Shown: positions 1 to 11,381 of the stretch, in pieces
Position numbering within the stretch: the stretch's first letter is position 1
How the letters are laid out: the number at the start of each line of letters is the position of its first letter
Source of the DNA: Chrysomallon squamiferum
Taxonomy: Eukaryota > Mollusca > Gastropoda > Neomphalida > Peltospiridae
NCBI GenBank assembly: GCA_012295275.1
Contig: CM022678.1
Span: forward strand, 4,740,223 to 4,785,776
Direction of reading: 5' to 3'
DNA: 45,554 bases
The notes under the pieces: generated by a model
Told to the model about the DNA's origin: nothing
What the model saw: only the letters and a program-made list of their open reading frames with translations
Databases searched by the model: none
Position numbers and translations under genes: made by a program

Positions 1-879
1 AGAGAATGAATTTTTAAAAAGTTCTTTGTTATATACCAGATTAATTTTCAGTATGCATCTACATACAAGAATCATACATTCTCTTTGTAGTGGAATGTCG
101 GTAAACGATCATTAAACATTTATTCCTTACATTAAACTATTTAAGAAATGGAGATTTCAAGATATTTTTTAAAAGAAATTAAGATCTTAAATCACCGAAC
201 CACTAACTCACATTTTCAACAAAGGCGAATACAAACAAATTATGTATGACGTCTTTTAAAACACAAAAAAAAATAATTATGACAAGAATCAGACATTGTC
301 TTTGTAGTGGAATGTCGTTAAACATTTATTGCTTGAGTGTATTTGTCCTTCTGTTAGAAAGATATAAATAATTAAACTCGCCGTCAGACCGTATGAAGTG
401 AGTTTTAAATTACATTTATAAATAATAAAACTGAAGCAGATCGATTCCACCTCATTTTTCCATATATGCAAAATTTAACACTTTTTTTCAGTTTTACTCG
501 ATCAAAGACAGCGTTTGTCAGTATATATGTAGATACTTTACGTCGGCAATTAACCTAGATTACGCTGTTCTGACAGTCTGACAGATTGTGATAAATCACT
601 CGTTAAAACAGAAAACATAAGATTTGTCGTTAAAGTGTTTGAAAAATATGATTATAAGTCTCCAGAGAGCTTAATACTAGTTTACATATACTGTGAATAC
701 ATTACCAACATCAAAAATGGGTTCTCTGATGATCATGACAGTCAATTATTATTTGTTACGCTGTTTTTAATTAGCATTTCTTCTGCAGTATCATCAAACA
801 AATTAAAAATAAATTTTTCCATTTTTTCTAAATTTCCAATCGATGTCTCGATTAAATGAAAATATCTGATCATTCTTGC
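1..879 (+). repeat. Left arm of a large inverted repeat (pairs with 4337-5227)
   Basis: Read on the plus strand, this segment matches the reverse complement of 4337-5227 almost base for base, with scattered substitutions and small indels. The inner end is the 14-base match CTGATCATTCTTGC at 866-879, whose reverse complement begins at 4337. The outer end runs off the window, so the arm may be longer. The arm contains the block (CATTAAACATTTATT and a GTTAGAAAG..ATAAAT stretch) that also lies upstream of the E, F, G and H genes, so it looks like 5' flanking DNA of this gene family rather than a transposon. No convincing coding sequence was seen in it. Confidence 0.88.
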
Positions 880-1525
880 CTTTGTAACACAAATTTGAAA
901 TAGATGTATTCTATAACACAACTTAGATATATTCTGTTTATGAAGAATTATTTCTTTTTGTATTTAATTACCCGATGATTGCAAAATACATTAAGACAAA
1001 TTAACGAAGACGGCTCTTTGATCTTCTTTCATTTATCTTTTTCCTTACTATTTTATTTTGACTTTATCAAAATTGTGCAGAGATTTTTTACATCAGTGCC
1101 TCCAGCAAACCATCGAATGATGCATTATTCTAACAACAAGATTTTACTGTCTTCAAATTATAATTACTAGTGGAATAAGAGACAGAAGTTTCGATTCGTT
1201 AAACATTTTAAAGTAAGACAAGACACCATCTGTTTAACAGAAACTGAAAATCACACATTTGTGACTCATAAAGAAAAGAAATGTCTTAACAATGAACTAT
1301 TTTATATATTATGTTTTCTTTCATATCTTCTAACAATCGTTTAAAATAGAAAAGCAACGGTTTGAAACTAACATCCACTACAGCCTCTTATAAAGTGAAA
1401 TCGTGTGTATATTATTACTGTCATTCAAAGAATACGGAGTAGCTATAAATGAGTGCTGAGCTAAGAGCTAGACCGCAGTTATTCTGCATATCTCTAACGT
1501 GGCACAAAATACTACCTCAAGAACA
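880..1525. other. 5' flank of gene A, no gene recognised
   Basis: AT-rich DNA between the left inverted-repeat arm and the first exon of gene A. Short open frames exist but look like chance frames in AT-rich DNA. The stretch just upstream of 1526 presumably holds the promoter and 5' UTR; I cannot place a start site. Confidence 0.5.
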
Positions 1526-2122
1526 ATGTCAAGTTCAGCAGCTCCTAAGAAAATTAGGGGAACGAAATCAAGAATATCTTTTATCTCAGTTACCATTTTC
1601 ATCCTGTTCAAGGTCACGACTGGCGCAGATGTCTGTCCATCTTCTGACAACGTTGAAACCAGTTTCCACAAATCATCATTGTTTCGAGATGTAAAAACCA
1701 AATCACAAAGCTTAAAACAAATGACAACCCCGGGAAGATTACACTGTGCAGTAAATTGCTATCATCGTCCTGGCTGCCGAAGTATTTTCTATTCAACCAC
1801 TGACAACATCTGTTTCTTGTACGGTGAAGACGTTTTTCATTCGGCCTTTGAAAATTATCTGAGAATGCGACGTTTCTGTAAGTAATCAAGAAACAAATCT
1901 AACATCTTTTTTATTCTTTTCAGTTTTTCGAAATTCTTCTTTATCTTCTTCTTCTTCTTCCTCTTATTATTATTATTGTTATTATTATTATTATCATCAT
2001 CATCATCATCATCAACATCTACATTATTATGCTCGGTTAGTGCTGTCGGTATACTAGTCTCAATGTAATGTCGGCTCCAAGGCTTGGATCTAGGGCATAA
2101 ACACTGTGTATTGAAGAGTCAC

Positions 2123-2189
<67 letters not shown>

Positions 2190-2382
2190 TTTATTAGTTG
2201 GTTTTTTTTTTACCTAGAAACATTTATTCAGAATAGACAGATTACTCTTTGCAGACGTGGATCCTGACTGTTACGATGGCATGAAGGAAGGAATTCAGGC
2301 TGATGGGATTCATTTGGTATAACCACGTGACGCTGGGCAGCCAATCAGAGTGTATTGCGAGATTAGTAATGGAGGACGGTTG
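1526..2382 (+). pseudogene. Gene A: truncated PAN-FReD pseudogene (exons 1-2 only)
   Basis: Exon 1 is 1526-1877. It encodes a signal peptide (ATG at 1526, MSSSAAPKKIRGTKSRISF..) and the PAN/apple-like module with cysteines in ADVC, LHC, NC, GC and NIC, and its frame is open. It ends at a GTAAGT donor. Exon 2 is 2255-2382 and starts the fibrinogen-like domain (DCYDGMKEGIQADG). This copy has a TAA at 2320-2322 where intact paralogs have CAA (LVQPRD), and the donor after GGTTG reads TTAAGT instead of GTAAGT. Intron-2-like sequence continues to about 2700, then a (GA)n tract begins and exons 3-5 are absent before gene B. Exon 2 is 12 bases shorter than in most copies. Family membership is certain; loss of function is inferred from three independent lesions. 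Confidence 0.85.
2123..2188. repeat. (ATT)n microsatellite in intron 1 of gene A
   Basis: Uninterrupted ATT triplets between exons 1 and 2. Intron 1 of almost every paralog carries such a tract near this position. Confidence 0.95.
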
Positions 2383-2761
2383 TTAAGTGAGAAGTATGTT
2401 TATATACACAAAAACATACTCAGAAAATACATCCGCAGACCTAAAGACACGCACGTATAATATGCATGTAAGAGCTGGCGTACAGTAAGTTTCACTGTAA
2501 AACATATACCTGTAATGGCAGGCTGTCATTTCACCTCGCCATACTGAGAAGTCTGTTTCCACTACGTTACAGTTTGTGCTTCATAATTTCTGATTTAGGT
2601 AGAGTTTTCCTTCGTCATTTAGCTGATTATTATATTCGTTTCCTTTTCTTGTTTTTCTTATTTTTGTTGCTTTTTTTCTTGTTGTTGTATGTTTTAGGAA
2701 TCATTAGCCATTGATGAATAGTTCTGATCAGGAGAAAGACAAACAGGTGAGAAAGAAAACA

Positions 2762-3328
<567 letters not shown>

Positions 3329-3801
3329 ATGTCTTTTCTAAAGAACATCGTCTTTTTAATTTGCTTCATATTCGAGTCCGTGGCTGCCACAGAACTCTGC
3401 CCAGCTTCTGGCCACGTTGAAACCATTTTGCACGAATCACCATTATTTCGCGATGTAAAACCCAAATCACAAAGTTTAAAAGAAATGACAACCCCAGGAC
3501 GCTTACAGTGCGCAGTCAATTGCTATCACCGTACTGGCTGCCGAAGTATTTTCTATTCAACAACTGACAACGTCTGTTTGTTGTACGGTGAAGACGTTTT
3601 TCATTCGGCCTTTGAAAATTATCCGGGAATGCGACGTTTCGGTAAATTACTTAGACATACAGATTATTGGTTTCTTAAATTTTTCAGCAGTATTATTATT
3701 ATTATTTTTATTATTATTATTATCATTATTATTATTATTATTATGATAAATATTGAATATCATACTCCAAAAGGAAATTCAAATGTCCTTCTGCTGTGTG
3801 A

Positions 3802-3843
<42 letters not shown>

Positions 3844-4314
3844 CTATTTTTTAAGAATTTACTGATTTCACATGACAGATGTTGAGAATGATGAAATCAC
3901 TGTGACTCAAGATTTGCTCACAATACACTGAATTCACTTTACAGATGTTGAAAACGACGTACCTGCTGACTGTTACGATGTCGTGAAGAAAGGAATTCAG
4001 ACTGACGGTGTTTATTTGGTAAAACCACGGGATAGCGGACAGCCAATCAGTGTCTATTGTGAAATTAGTAATGGAGGATGGTTGGTAAGTCAGAAATATT
4101 ATTACATAAGACACACACTTATTACGAAAGACACCCACACAGTTCTTTCTAACACACAGATATACAGACAGATAAGGTAATCAATCTATAAAGTAAGGTT
4201 TATGTAGACATAGAATATAAATGTTTATTTTGGGTCTGTTAATTAGGTTCGACTTCATTAAAATCAGTGTTTGTATTGTCTTAGTCTGTCTTCATTATAG
4301 ACCCAGGTTTTACA
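3329..4314 (+). pseudogene. Gene B: PAN-FReD gene truncated in exon 3
   Basis: Exon 1 (3329-3641) opens with ATG and a clear signal peptide (MSFLKNIVFLICFIFESVAA), followed by the PAN/apple-like module with cysteines in ELC, LQC, NC, GC and NVC. Exon 2 (3945-4084) encodes [17 protein letters not shown].. to GGWL with a good GTAAGT donor. Both exons are open and the phases (1, then 0) fit the family. The intron leads to an AG at 4305-4306 followed by GTTTTACAGA, the first bases of exon 3 (VLQ in F and G). About 20 bases later the sequence switches to the right arm of the inverted repeat, so the rest of exon 3 and exons 4-5 are missing. A short secreted PAN protein could still be made, but the FReD cannot fold. 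Confidence 0.83.
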
Positions 4315-4336
4315 GATAAATATCCCTAGATCCAAT

Positions 4337-5227
4337 GCAAGAATGATCAGATATTTTCATTTAATCGAGACATCGACTGGAAATTTAGAAACAATGGAAA
4401 AATTTATTTTTAATTTGTTTGATGATACTGCAGAAGAAATGCTAATTAAAAACAGCGTAACAAATAATAATTGACTGTCATGATCATCAGAGAACCCATT
4501 TTTGATGTTGGTAATGTATTCACAATATATGTAAACTAGTATTAAGCTCTCTGGAGACTTGTATTCATATTTTTGAAACTTTTTACTGACGAATCATATG
4601 TTTTCTGTTTTAACGAGTGATTTATCACAATCTGTCAGACTGTCAGAACAGCGTAATCTAGGTTAATTGCCGACGTAAAGTATCTACATATATACTGGAA
4701 AACGCTGTCTTTGATCGAGTAAAACTGAAAAAAAGTGTTAAATTTTGCATATATGGAAAAATGAGGTGGAATCGATCTGCTTCAGTTTTATTATTTATAA
4801 ATGTAATTTAAAACTGATTTGTTACGGTCTGACGGCGAGTTTAATGGTTTATATCTTTCTAACAGAAGGACAGATACACTCAAGCAATAAATGTTTAATA
4901 TTTGTTTAACGACATTCCACTACAAAGAGAATGTCTCATTCTTGTCATCATTATTTTTTTTTTGTGTTTTAAAAGACGTCATACATAATTTGTTTCTATT
5001 CGCCTTTGTTGAAAATGTGAGTTAGTGGTTCGGTGATTTAAGATCTTAATTTCTTTTAAATAATATCTTCAAATCTCCATTTCTTAAATAGTTTAATGTA
5101 AGGAATAAATGTTTAATGATCGTTTAACGACATTCCACTACAAAGAGAATGTATGATTCTTGTATGTAGATGCATACTGAAAATTAGTCTGGTATATAAC
5201 AAAGAAGTTTTTAAAAATTCATTCTCT
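4337..5227 (-). repeat. Right arm of the large inverted repeat (pairs with 1-879)
   Basis: This is the reverse complement of the left arm. It begins GCAAGAATGATCAG at 4337 and ends with AAATTCATTCTCT near 5227. The two arms enclose genes A and B (about 3.46 kb). On the minus strand it reads like a 5' flanking module of the family pointing into the broken end of gene B, so it is an inverted duplication rather than a working promoter for B. Confidence 0.88.
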
Positions 5228-5625
5228 GAAACTTACTTGTCATAATTCTTTTTTTCAGTGTTTTAGAAGACGTCATGCATAATTTGTTTCTATTCGTCTT
5301 TGTCGAAAATTGAGGTAAAATAAGTTCTTTTACATACTGTCTTGAAATCTCTAGCTTTTAAATAGTTTAATGTAAGGAATAAATGTTTAATGATCGTTTA
5401 ACGACATTCCACTACAAAGAGGATGTCTGATTCTTGTATGGAGATGCATATAGAAAATTAATCTGGTATATAAGAAAAGAAGTTTTGAAAATCATTCTCT
5501 GAAACTTACTTGTCATTTTTTTTGTGTGTGTGCTTTAAAATCACCTTTGTCGAAAATGGGAGATAGCAGTTTGTTGATTTACGATCTTAGGTTCTTTTAC
5601 ATGCTACCTTGAAATTTCTGTCTTT
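4886..5625. repeat. Three tandem units of about 220-275 bp
   Basis: The motif AATAAATGTTTAAT followed by CGTTTAACGACATTCCACTA recurs at about 4886, 5104 and 5378. Each copy is followed by similar spacer sequence (GTCTGATTCTTG, GTCATAATTC, GACGTCAT-CATAATTTG, TTTGTCGAAAAT). The first two units belong to the right inverted-repeat arm and the third lies outside it. The left arm carries the inverted counterparts near 90 and 309. Confidence 0.75.
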
Positions 5626-5804
5626 TAAATCGGTGATTTGCGATAAAGTTTCAGAATAGTGCATACTTGGTTAATTGCCAAGTCAGAGTTCCTAAATATT
5701 GACAAAAACAGTTTTTCGTCTAACGGGCAGAAATTGCTCGTACAAAAAAAAAAAAAAAAAAAAAAAAAATTGTAAGAAAATAAAAATGGATCATTATATA
5801 AACA

Positions 5805-5810
5805 TTTATT
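5805..5810 (-). terminator. Poly(A) signal of gene C (minus strand)
   Basis: AATAAA on the minus strand inside AATTAATAAATGTTTAT, the same context that follows the stop codons of the plus-strand paralogs. It lies about 115 bases past the stop of C. Confidence 0.6.
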
Positions 5811-6466
5811 AATTAAGCAGGAAACACGGAATGCCAGAATCAACTTCAGAACGATGAATATTTCAGATACAGATTTCACCTATACATATCTACGTGATCA
5901 CGTATTTTGTACCTTCTTCTTCATGCTACGGCACAATCTCAGATGGTCTTATTTTCATAACCGTTCTTTTAAGACTTGAAAACAGTTTCTTTTTCCACAG
6001 TAACCACCATACTCCGGTTCTGTTAGAAGTAGTAAAACTTCTATAGATGCCGTTTAGATTCAAGAGGGCGCAGTAACTGTACCACCAACCCCCTTTGTTA
6101 TTTTCAGCGCAGTTGCAATCTGCTTTGTCCAGATGTCTGTCATTTGTAGTGAAGTAGCAACCACTGTTCGGCTCAAGAGCACTACCTGAACAAAAAAAAA
6201 AAAAATTGTTGTAATACTTTTTATTCACAAGCCTCTCATTCGGCTAGACATTAATGTAAATGCAGTCTCATAATAAATAGGTTAATAACTTTAATAACGA
6301 GGTTCCTGCATTTCGTAATCTCTTTTGTAACAACAGCAATAAAGAGAATCACAGCAGTATCAAGAACAAAAACAGCAACAACAATAACAACAATAATAAT
6401 AACAATAACAGTAACAACAACAACGACTACGACGACAAGAATAAAAACAACAATAACAACAACAAC

Positions 6467-6470
<4 letters not shown>

Positions 6471-6513
<43 letters not shown>

Positions 6514-6778
6514 AAATAGAAAAACAACAACTATTATTATAAATAGTAGTAACATCACATATTATCAACGTAAATGATAAGAAAAAAGTAATATTATTAT
6601 GAACACATGTACCAGCAGTTCCACTGTAATTTGCTACAGACAACTGGAAATTCTGTTCTTCTCCTGCTATGGAGAAATTCTTGTAGGAGGCTTAGGGCGT
6701 GTTCCCTTCAAAATCTTCTAAATCTACCCTGAGTTCATAAATTCCTTGAGTAGTCAGTCTGTGAATATTCGTGTTACC

Positions 6779-6809
<31 letters not shown>

Positions 6810-6848
6810 AACAACAACAACAACAACAACAACAACAATAACAATAAC

Positions 6849-6890
<42 letters not shown>
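6471..6890. repeat. AAT/AAC trinucleotide tracts in introns 3-4 of gene C
   Basis: Long AAT and AAC tracts at about 6471-6512 and 6780-6890. The second abuts the exon 4 acceptor: on the minus strand the repeat unit itself supplies TTATTAG. Confidence 0.9.
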
Positions 6891-6891
<1 letters not shown>

Positions 6892-7338
6892 GTGTTGAAA
6901 ACACTGATGATAGTGATAGGTTTAGGAGACAACAGCAAAGTTTGTGGAAATGTTATAGTAAATGAAAGAATAATTAAATTGACTTAAAACTGATATGTGC
7001 ATTCAGTAACGGTTCCTGTTATCAAAGAAGCAACAACGTTACAACATACCCAACCAGAACTCATTGCTCAGATATCCGAAACCGTCTTTATAGTCATTCC
7101 AAGTTCTGTAGAAGTCTACCGATTCGCCATTCCTCCGCTGAAAAACCTGAATCAGTATTTATAAACAATTTGCTATAATGTAAAGCAAACAGTGATCATA
7201 ATGTTGTCCTTGTCTAATAATATCCCGAAAACCCCCACAAAATAACAATCATTTTCTAACATGCAGATAAACTGGGACAGATACATTACTTGTTTCTGTA
7301 TAACTCTGACTCTGTGTGTGTCTTTTCGTGTGCATATG

Positions 7339-7374
7339 CATGTATATATATATATATCTGTCTACTACATGATC

Positions 7375-7417
<43 letters not shown>

Positions 7418-7698
7418 AATTGTGTATAAAATCTGTGTGTCAGCAAAGATTTATAAGTCTGCCATTCTGACTTACCAACCATCCTCCATTACTATTTTCA
7501 CAATAGAGTCTGATTGGTTGTCCGCTATCACGTGGTTTTTCCAAATAAACCCCATCAGCCTGAAATCCTTTCTACCCGACATCGTAACAATCTGTAGATA
7601 CATCGTTTTCAACATTTGGAAAATCAATTCAGTGTATTCTCAGTAGACCTTTGATTCTAATTATTTTAATCTAAAACACAATAATAATAATAATAATA

Positions 7699-7750
<52 letters not shown>
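7339..7750. repeat. (TA)n and AAT/ATT tracts in introns 1-2 of gene C
   Basis: A (TA)n run lies at about 7379-7412 in intron 2. A composite AAT then ATT run lies at about 7681-7750 in intron 1 and could form a hairpin because the two halves are complementary. Confidence 0.9.
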
Positions 7751-7752
<2 letters not shown>

Positions 7753-8182
7753 ACAAGAAGAAGAAGAAAAGAGGAGGAAGACAAAAATAAAGGCAATCGT
7801 CAAGGTAAACGAAAAATTGATAAAAATCAGAGAAATGTTTTCTTTTTTTGTTTTGTTAATAGCTTACCGAAACGTCGCATGCCCACATACTTTTGAAATT
7901 TTGAATAAGTGACTTGATCATCGTACAACAGACAAACGTTGTCAATGGTTGAATAGAAAATACTTTGACAAAAAGAAATACGATAACACTATCTGCCACA
8001 CTCTGATCATGCTGAAGATGTCGTTTCGTCTATACCTTTGAACTTGGGTTTCACGTTCTGAAATAATGGTGATTCTCGCAGAACAGTTTGTATTGAACCA
8101 GAAGCTGGACAGATATTTGTCGCAGTCGTGGTCTTAAACAGGATCAAAATGATAAAACTGAGAAGTCCTTCGCAGAACTCAT

Positions 8183-9263
8183 ATTTTGAGGACGTTGTTG
8201 TCGTCTTGGTAGGAGTTACACTTGACGTCACTGTTGTCCTCTTCTTAGAATGTTGTTCTTTTTCTTCTTTTCGTCTTCAGTGAGAAACAAATGTTTTTTG
8301 AAGTTATGACTGTAAAGAATGCATGCAGACAGTTCTGAGTTCACTCATGTTTTGTAACCTCGTTTAGTGCTGATAATCAAACTGTGTTTTAAATTAATAA
8401 TAATAGAGAATAGGATATCTAGAGTAACGCATAGAATTACAAGTAAATGGTTATTTTTGAATAATTTAAATGTTGTTGTACATGTTATATTTAGACGAAA
8501 TATGCTGACAAACATTTTTATTTTTATCCTTTTAATATAGTTATTTTGATTATATATATGAAAAATATCTCAATTTCTATTCTATTTTATAGTATTTACT
8601 TAATTATTTTCTTTTCTCTTCTTTCAGTTTATTTTCTTTTATTTGATCCTATTTATTTATTTCTTGTTGTTGTTGTTATTATTATTATTTTTATTATTAC
8701 TATTTTGCTAAACGATGAAATAAGTAAACGTTTAATATTAAATGTCTACTGTATTTACTAAACATGGCAAGAAAAGATCGGGTTTGGAAACCTAATAAAC
8801 TCTGCTTGGTCATTAGCTAATTGCTGGCCGCCATGTCAAAATTATTTGTTCTAGTTTTCTATTGTAGATATAAAAAATACTTACAATTTAGTGAAATAAA
8901 ATATTTAATAATTAACGAATTGTATCTGAATCCAAGCGTCAAAAATAATGTTTTGCACGGAAAAAAACGTTCACTAAAGATAAATTTTCTCGTTGTATTG
9001 CTCTCTCTGTTACGAAACAAAGCATTGATGTGAACCATTTTTATTTTTGTTTTATTTTCAGAAGTGTTTGGTACCAAATGGTAACCTAATTACAAATTTA
9101 CTTTGTGTTCAAATATCAAGAGAAAGCATATTTGAAATATTGCACCTTTGTCATTGTATGCATGTATTTAAAAAAAAAAATTATATTGGTATGTATATAT
9201 CAATGATTGCATATAATTTTTGTTTTATTTGTTTATTCTTTTTACTAATCATTATTATTTTTA

Positions 9264-9301
<38 letters not shown>

Positions 9302-9362
9302 GATTATTATTATTATTATAGTTGTTGTTGTTGTACTAATACATTTTAAAAGTTCACATAAT

Positions 9363-9400
<38 letters not shown>

Positions 9401-9995
9401 AGAAAGAGAGAGAGAGACAGTTAGACTTTTCTTAATGCAAATTGTGTTGCATGTAATCTTTACATATTAATAAATACGTTTTTGATTTCACACTTAAATA
9501 TGAATGAACTGAAGCATGGTCTTTCTGCTTTAATTGCAGTATTTTCTTTTGTGCATATCTGAAATATGAAGCAACACTTCATTAACTTAGCTACAAATGT
9601 ATTCTGAATATGATATTACGTTTGTAATCACTATTAATTTAAAACTGTTGGTGACATCAAGTATCTGAGTTATACATAACAGAGATTTTTCTTTGTTAAT
9701 GTTTGTTTTTGAGTTTATATTTTAATTGATTGATTTATTGATTATCAATACTTTTTTTGTGAATACTAAATGAGACATGCATACTATTATACAAGTAAAT
9801 TCATACAGACAAAAATAAGGAATTTTTCGATGAAATTTCGTAACTTCCTTTGTTATAATAATAATAATAATAATAATAACAAGAAGAAGAAGAAGAAGAA
9901 GAAGAAGAAGAAGAAGAAGAAGAAGAAGAAGAAGAAGGAGAAGAAAAAGAAAAAGAAGAAGAAGAAAAAGAGACAAATATATTTGCATAATTTAC
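8183..9995. other. Intergenic region between genes C and D
   Basis: No supported gene. The region is AT-rich with ATT (about 9263-9321), GA (9367-9396) and AAT/AAG (9857-9970) tracts. The segment about 9530-9610 (TTAGCTACAAATGTATT..) resembles sequence downstream of gene I at about 35720, suggesting that the array unit once extended across both places. The stretch around 9630 (ATTAATTTAAAAC) resembles the 5' flank of E-H, but no exon 1 follows it. Confidence 0.55.
9857..9970. repeat. AAT/AAG compound microsatellite (inverted intron 1 tract of gene D)
   Basis: AAT triplets followed by AAG triplets. On the minus strand this reads CTT then ATT, the order seen after exon 1 in E, F, G and I, so it is the intron-1 microsatellite in inverted orientation. 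Confidence 0.92.
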
Positions 9996-10121
9996 CGAAA
10001 CGTCGCATTCCCGTATAATTTTCTGAGGCTGAATGAAAAACATTCGTATAAGAAACAATTGTTGTCAATTGCCGAATAGAAAATACTTCGGCAGCCACAC
10101 CGATGATAGCAATTTACTGCG
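9996..10121 (-). pseudogene. Inverted 3' fragment of a PAN-encoding exon 1
   Basis: The minus strand reads the end of exon 1 (GTAAATTGCTATCATCG .. GGCTGCCGAAG .. GGAATGCGACGTTTCG) followed by a GTAAAT donor and intron-1-like sequence. A five-base deletion breaks the frame around the LLYGDDVF motif. At 10121/10122 the sequence switches abruptly to the plus-strand end of intron 1 (GATTTTACAG) and exon 2 of gene D. The 5' part of exon 1, with the signal peptide, was not found upstream. This is the inverted remnant of gene D's own first exon, or of a neighbour's. Confidence 0.88.
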
Positions 10122-10678
10122 GATTTTACAGATGTTGAAAACGATGTACCTACAGACTGTTACGATGTCCTGAAGAAAGGAATTCAGGCTGACGGTGCTT
10201 ATTTCGTAAAACCACGTGATACCGGACAACCAATCAGTGTCTATTGTGAAATTAGTAATGGAGGATGGTTGGTAAGTCGGAAAGACAGACATAAAAGTCT
10301 TTTCTGACACACAGATTTAACAGACAATTAGAGATAATATCTCTGTGAGATAAGGGCTCATGTAGTACGCACAGATCATAGATTTTTTTTCCCAGTGGTT
10401 CTTATTTAACTTGGACTTGACTGTATTGTCTTTCTTCATTACTGATTCAGGTATTTCAGCGAAGGACTGACGGATCGGAAGATTTCTACAGAACTTGGAA
10501 TCAATATAAAGACGGTTTCGGAAATTTGAACAATGAGTTCTGGCTGGGTACGTTCTATTGTTTTTACTTCTTTTACGAACAGAACGATCAGTGAATGCAT
10601 GTGTCCGTTTTGAAGACGGAACATTCTTTTAATACTGATTTTATTTCATAACTGAGTGAACATCTTATCATTACAAAC

Positions 10679-10679
<1 letters not shown>

Positions 10680-10740
<61 letters not shown>

Positions 10741-10770
10741 TTATTATTATTTTTATTATCATTATTGTTC
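10680..10770. repeat. (ATT)n tract in intron 3 of gene D
   Basis: ATT triplets with two interruptions, running up to the TTATTAG acceptor of exon 4. Confidence 0.93.
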
Positions 10771-11344
10771 TTATTAGGTAACACGAATATTCACAGACTG
10801 ACTACTCAAGGACTTTATGAACTGAGGGTAGATTTAGAAGATTTTGAAGGGAACACGAGCTACGCCTCCTACAAGAATTTCTCGATTGCAGGAGAAGAAA
10901 AGAATTTCCAGTTGACAGTAGCCAATTACAGTGGAACTGCTGGTAGATGTGTTCATAATAATATTACTTTTTTCTTATCATTTACTTTGATAATATGTGA
11001 TGTTAACTTTCGATTAGTTTCTTCTTCTCTTTCTTCTTCTTATTTTTATCGTCAGATTCATTTTTGTGTTCACCTTCTCCTTCTGCTTATTATTGGCAGT
11101 ATTATTATTATTATTATTAACCATTGTTGGTGTTTTTGTTGTTGTTGTTGTAATAATATTAGTAGGAGTAATGGTGATGATGCAGTTATTCTGGTTGTTA
11201 TTATAAGACAGACAATTTTATTTAAGTTTTCATTACGGATGGATAGACAGATAAACACAAAAGTGGTAAAACAGTTAACTCGTTAAATATGCTTTTATTT
11301 TAATGCTCACGTATTCAGTAGAAATGTATATTCATATATATATA

Positions 11345-11380
<36 letters not shown>
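11345..11380. repeat. (ATT)n tract in intron 4 of gene D
   Basis: Short ATT run after a TATATATATA stretch. F and G have the same TA-then-ATT arrangement in the same intron, expanded to different lengths. Confidence 0.9.

Positions 11381-11381
<1 letters not shown>

Larger units (their letters stand above)
5926..8182 (-). pseudogene. Gene C: minus-strand PAN-FReD pseudogene, all five exons recognisable
   Basis: Exons in transcription order: 8182-7868, 7615-7476, 7146-7050, 6777-6613 and 6185-5926. The last exon is open and encodes an intact FReD C-terminus (GCYF, Ca-loop-like ND-H-D, NCAE..YC, SLKRTVMKIRPSEIVP). Lesions: a two-base insertion in the signal-peptide part of exon 1; TGA at 8009-8007 and TAG at 7991-7989 in the PAN module; the acceptor of exon 2 reads AA instead of AG; TAG at 7574-7572 in exon 2; TAA at 6694-6692 in exon 4, replacing the Tyr of the YASYKNFS motif. 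Exon 3 (VFQRRNGES..) is intact. It is the only copy on the minus strand. Its exon 1 is closest to gene I (ILRESPLFQNVKP-type sequence). A clear, fairly old pseudogene. Confidence 0.88.

Noticed and set aside
1-879. Terminal inverted repeat of a DNA transposon
   Set aside because: The enclosed DNA holds only gene-family pseudogenes, no transposase. The arms match the 5' flank of neighbouring genes, so inverted duplication fits better.
1499-1885. Start of gene A nine codons upstream of 1526
   Set aside because: That codon is GTG, which is not a plausible start in an animal nuclear gene. ATG 1526 is the first in-frame ATG.
4886-5625. CRISPR-like array
   Set aside because: Units are 220-275 bp with similar rather than unique spacers, and the window is clearly from an animal.
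8821-9033. Possible replacement first exon for gene D (MSKLFVLVFYC..)
   Set aside because: No suitable donor in the required phase and no similarity to the family's signal peptides.
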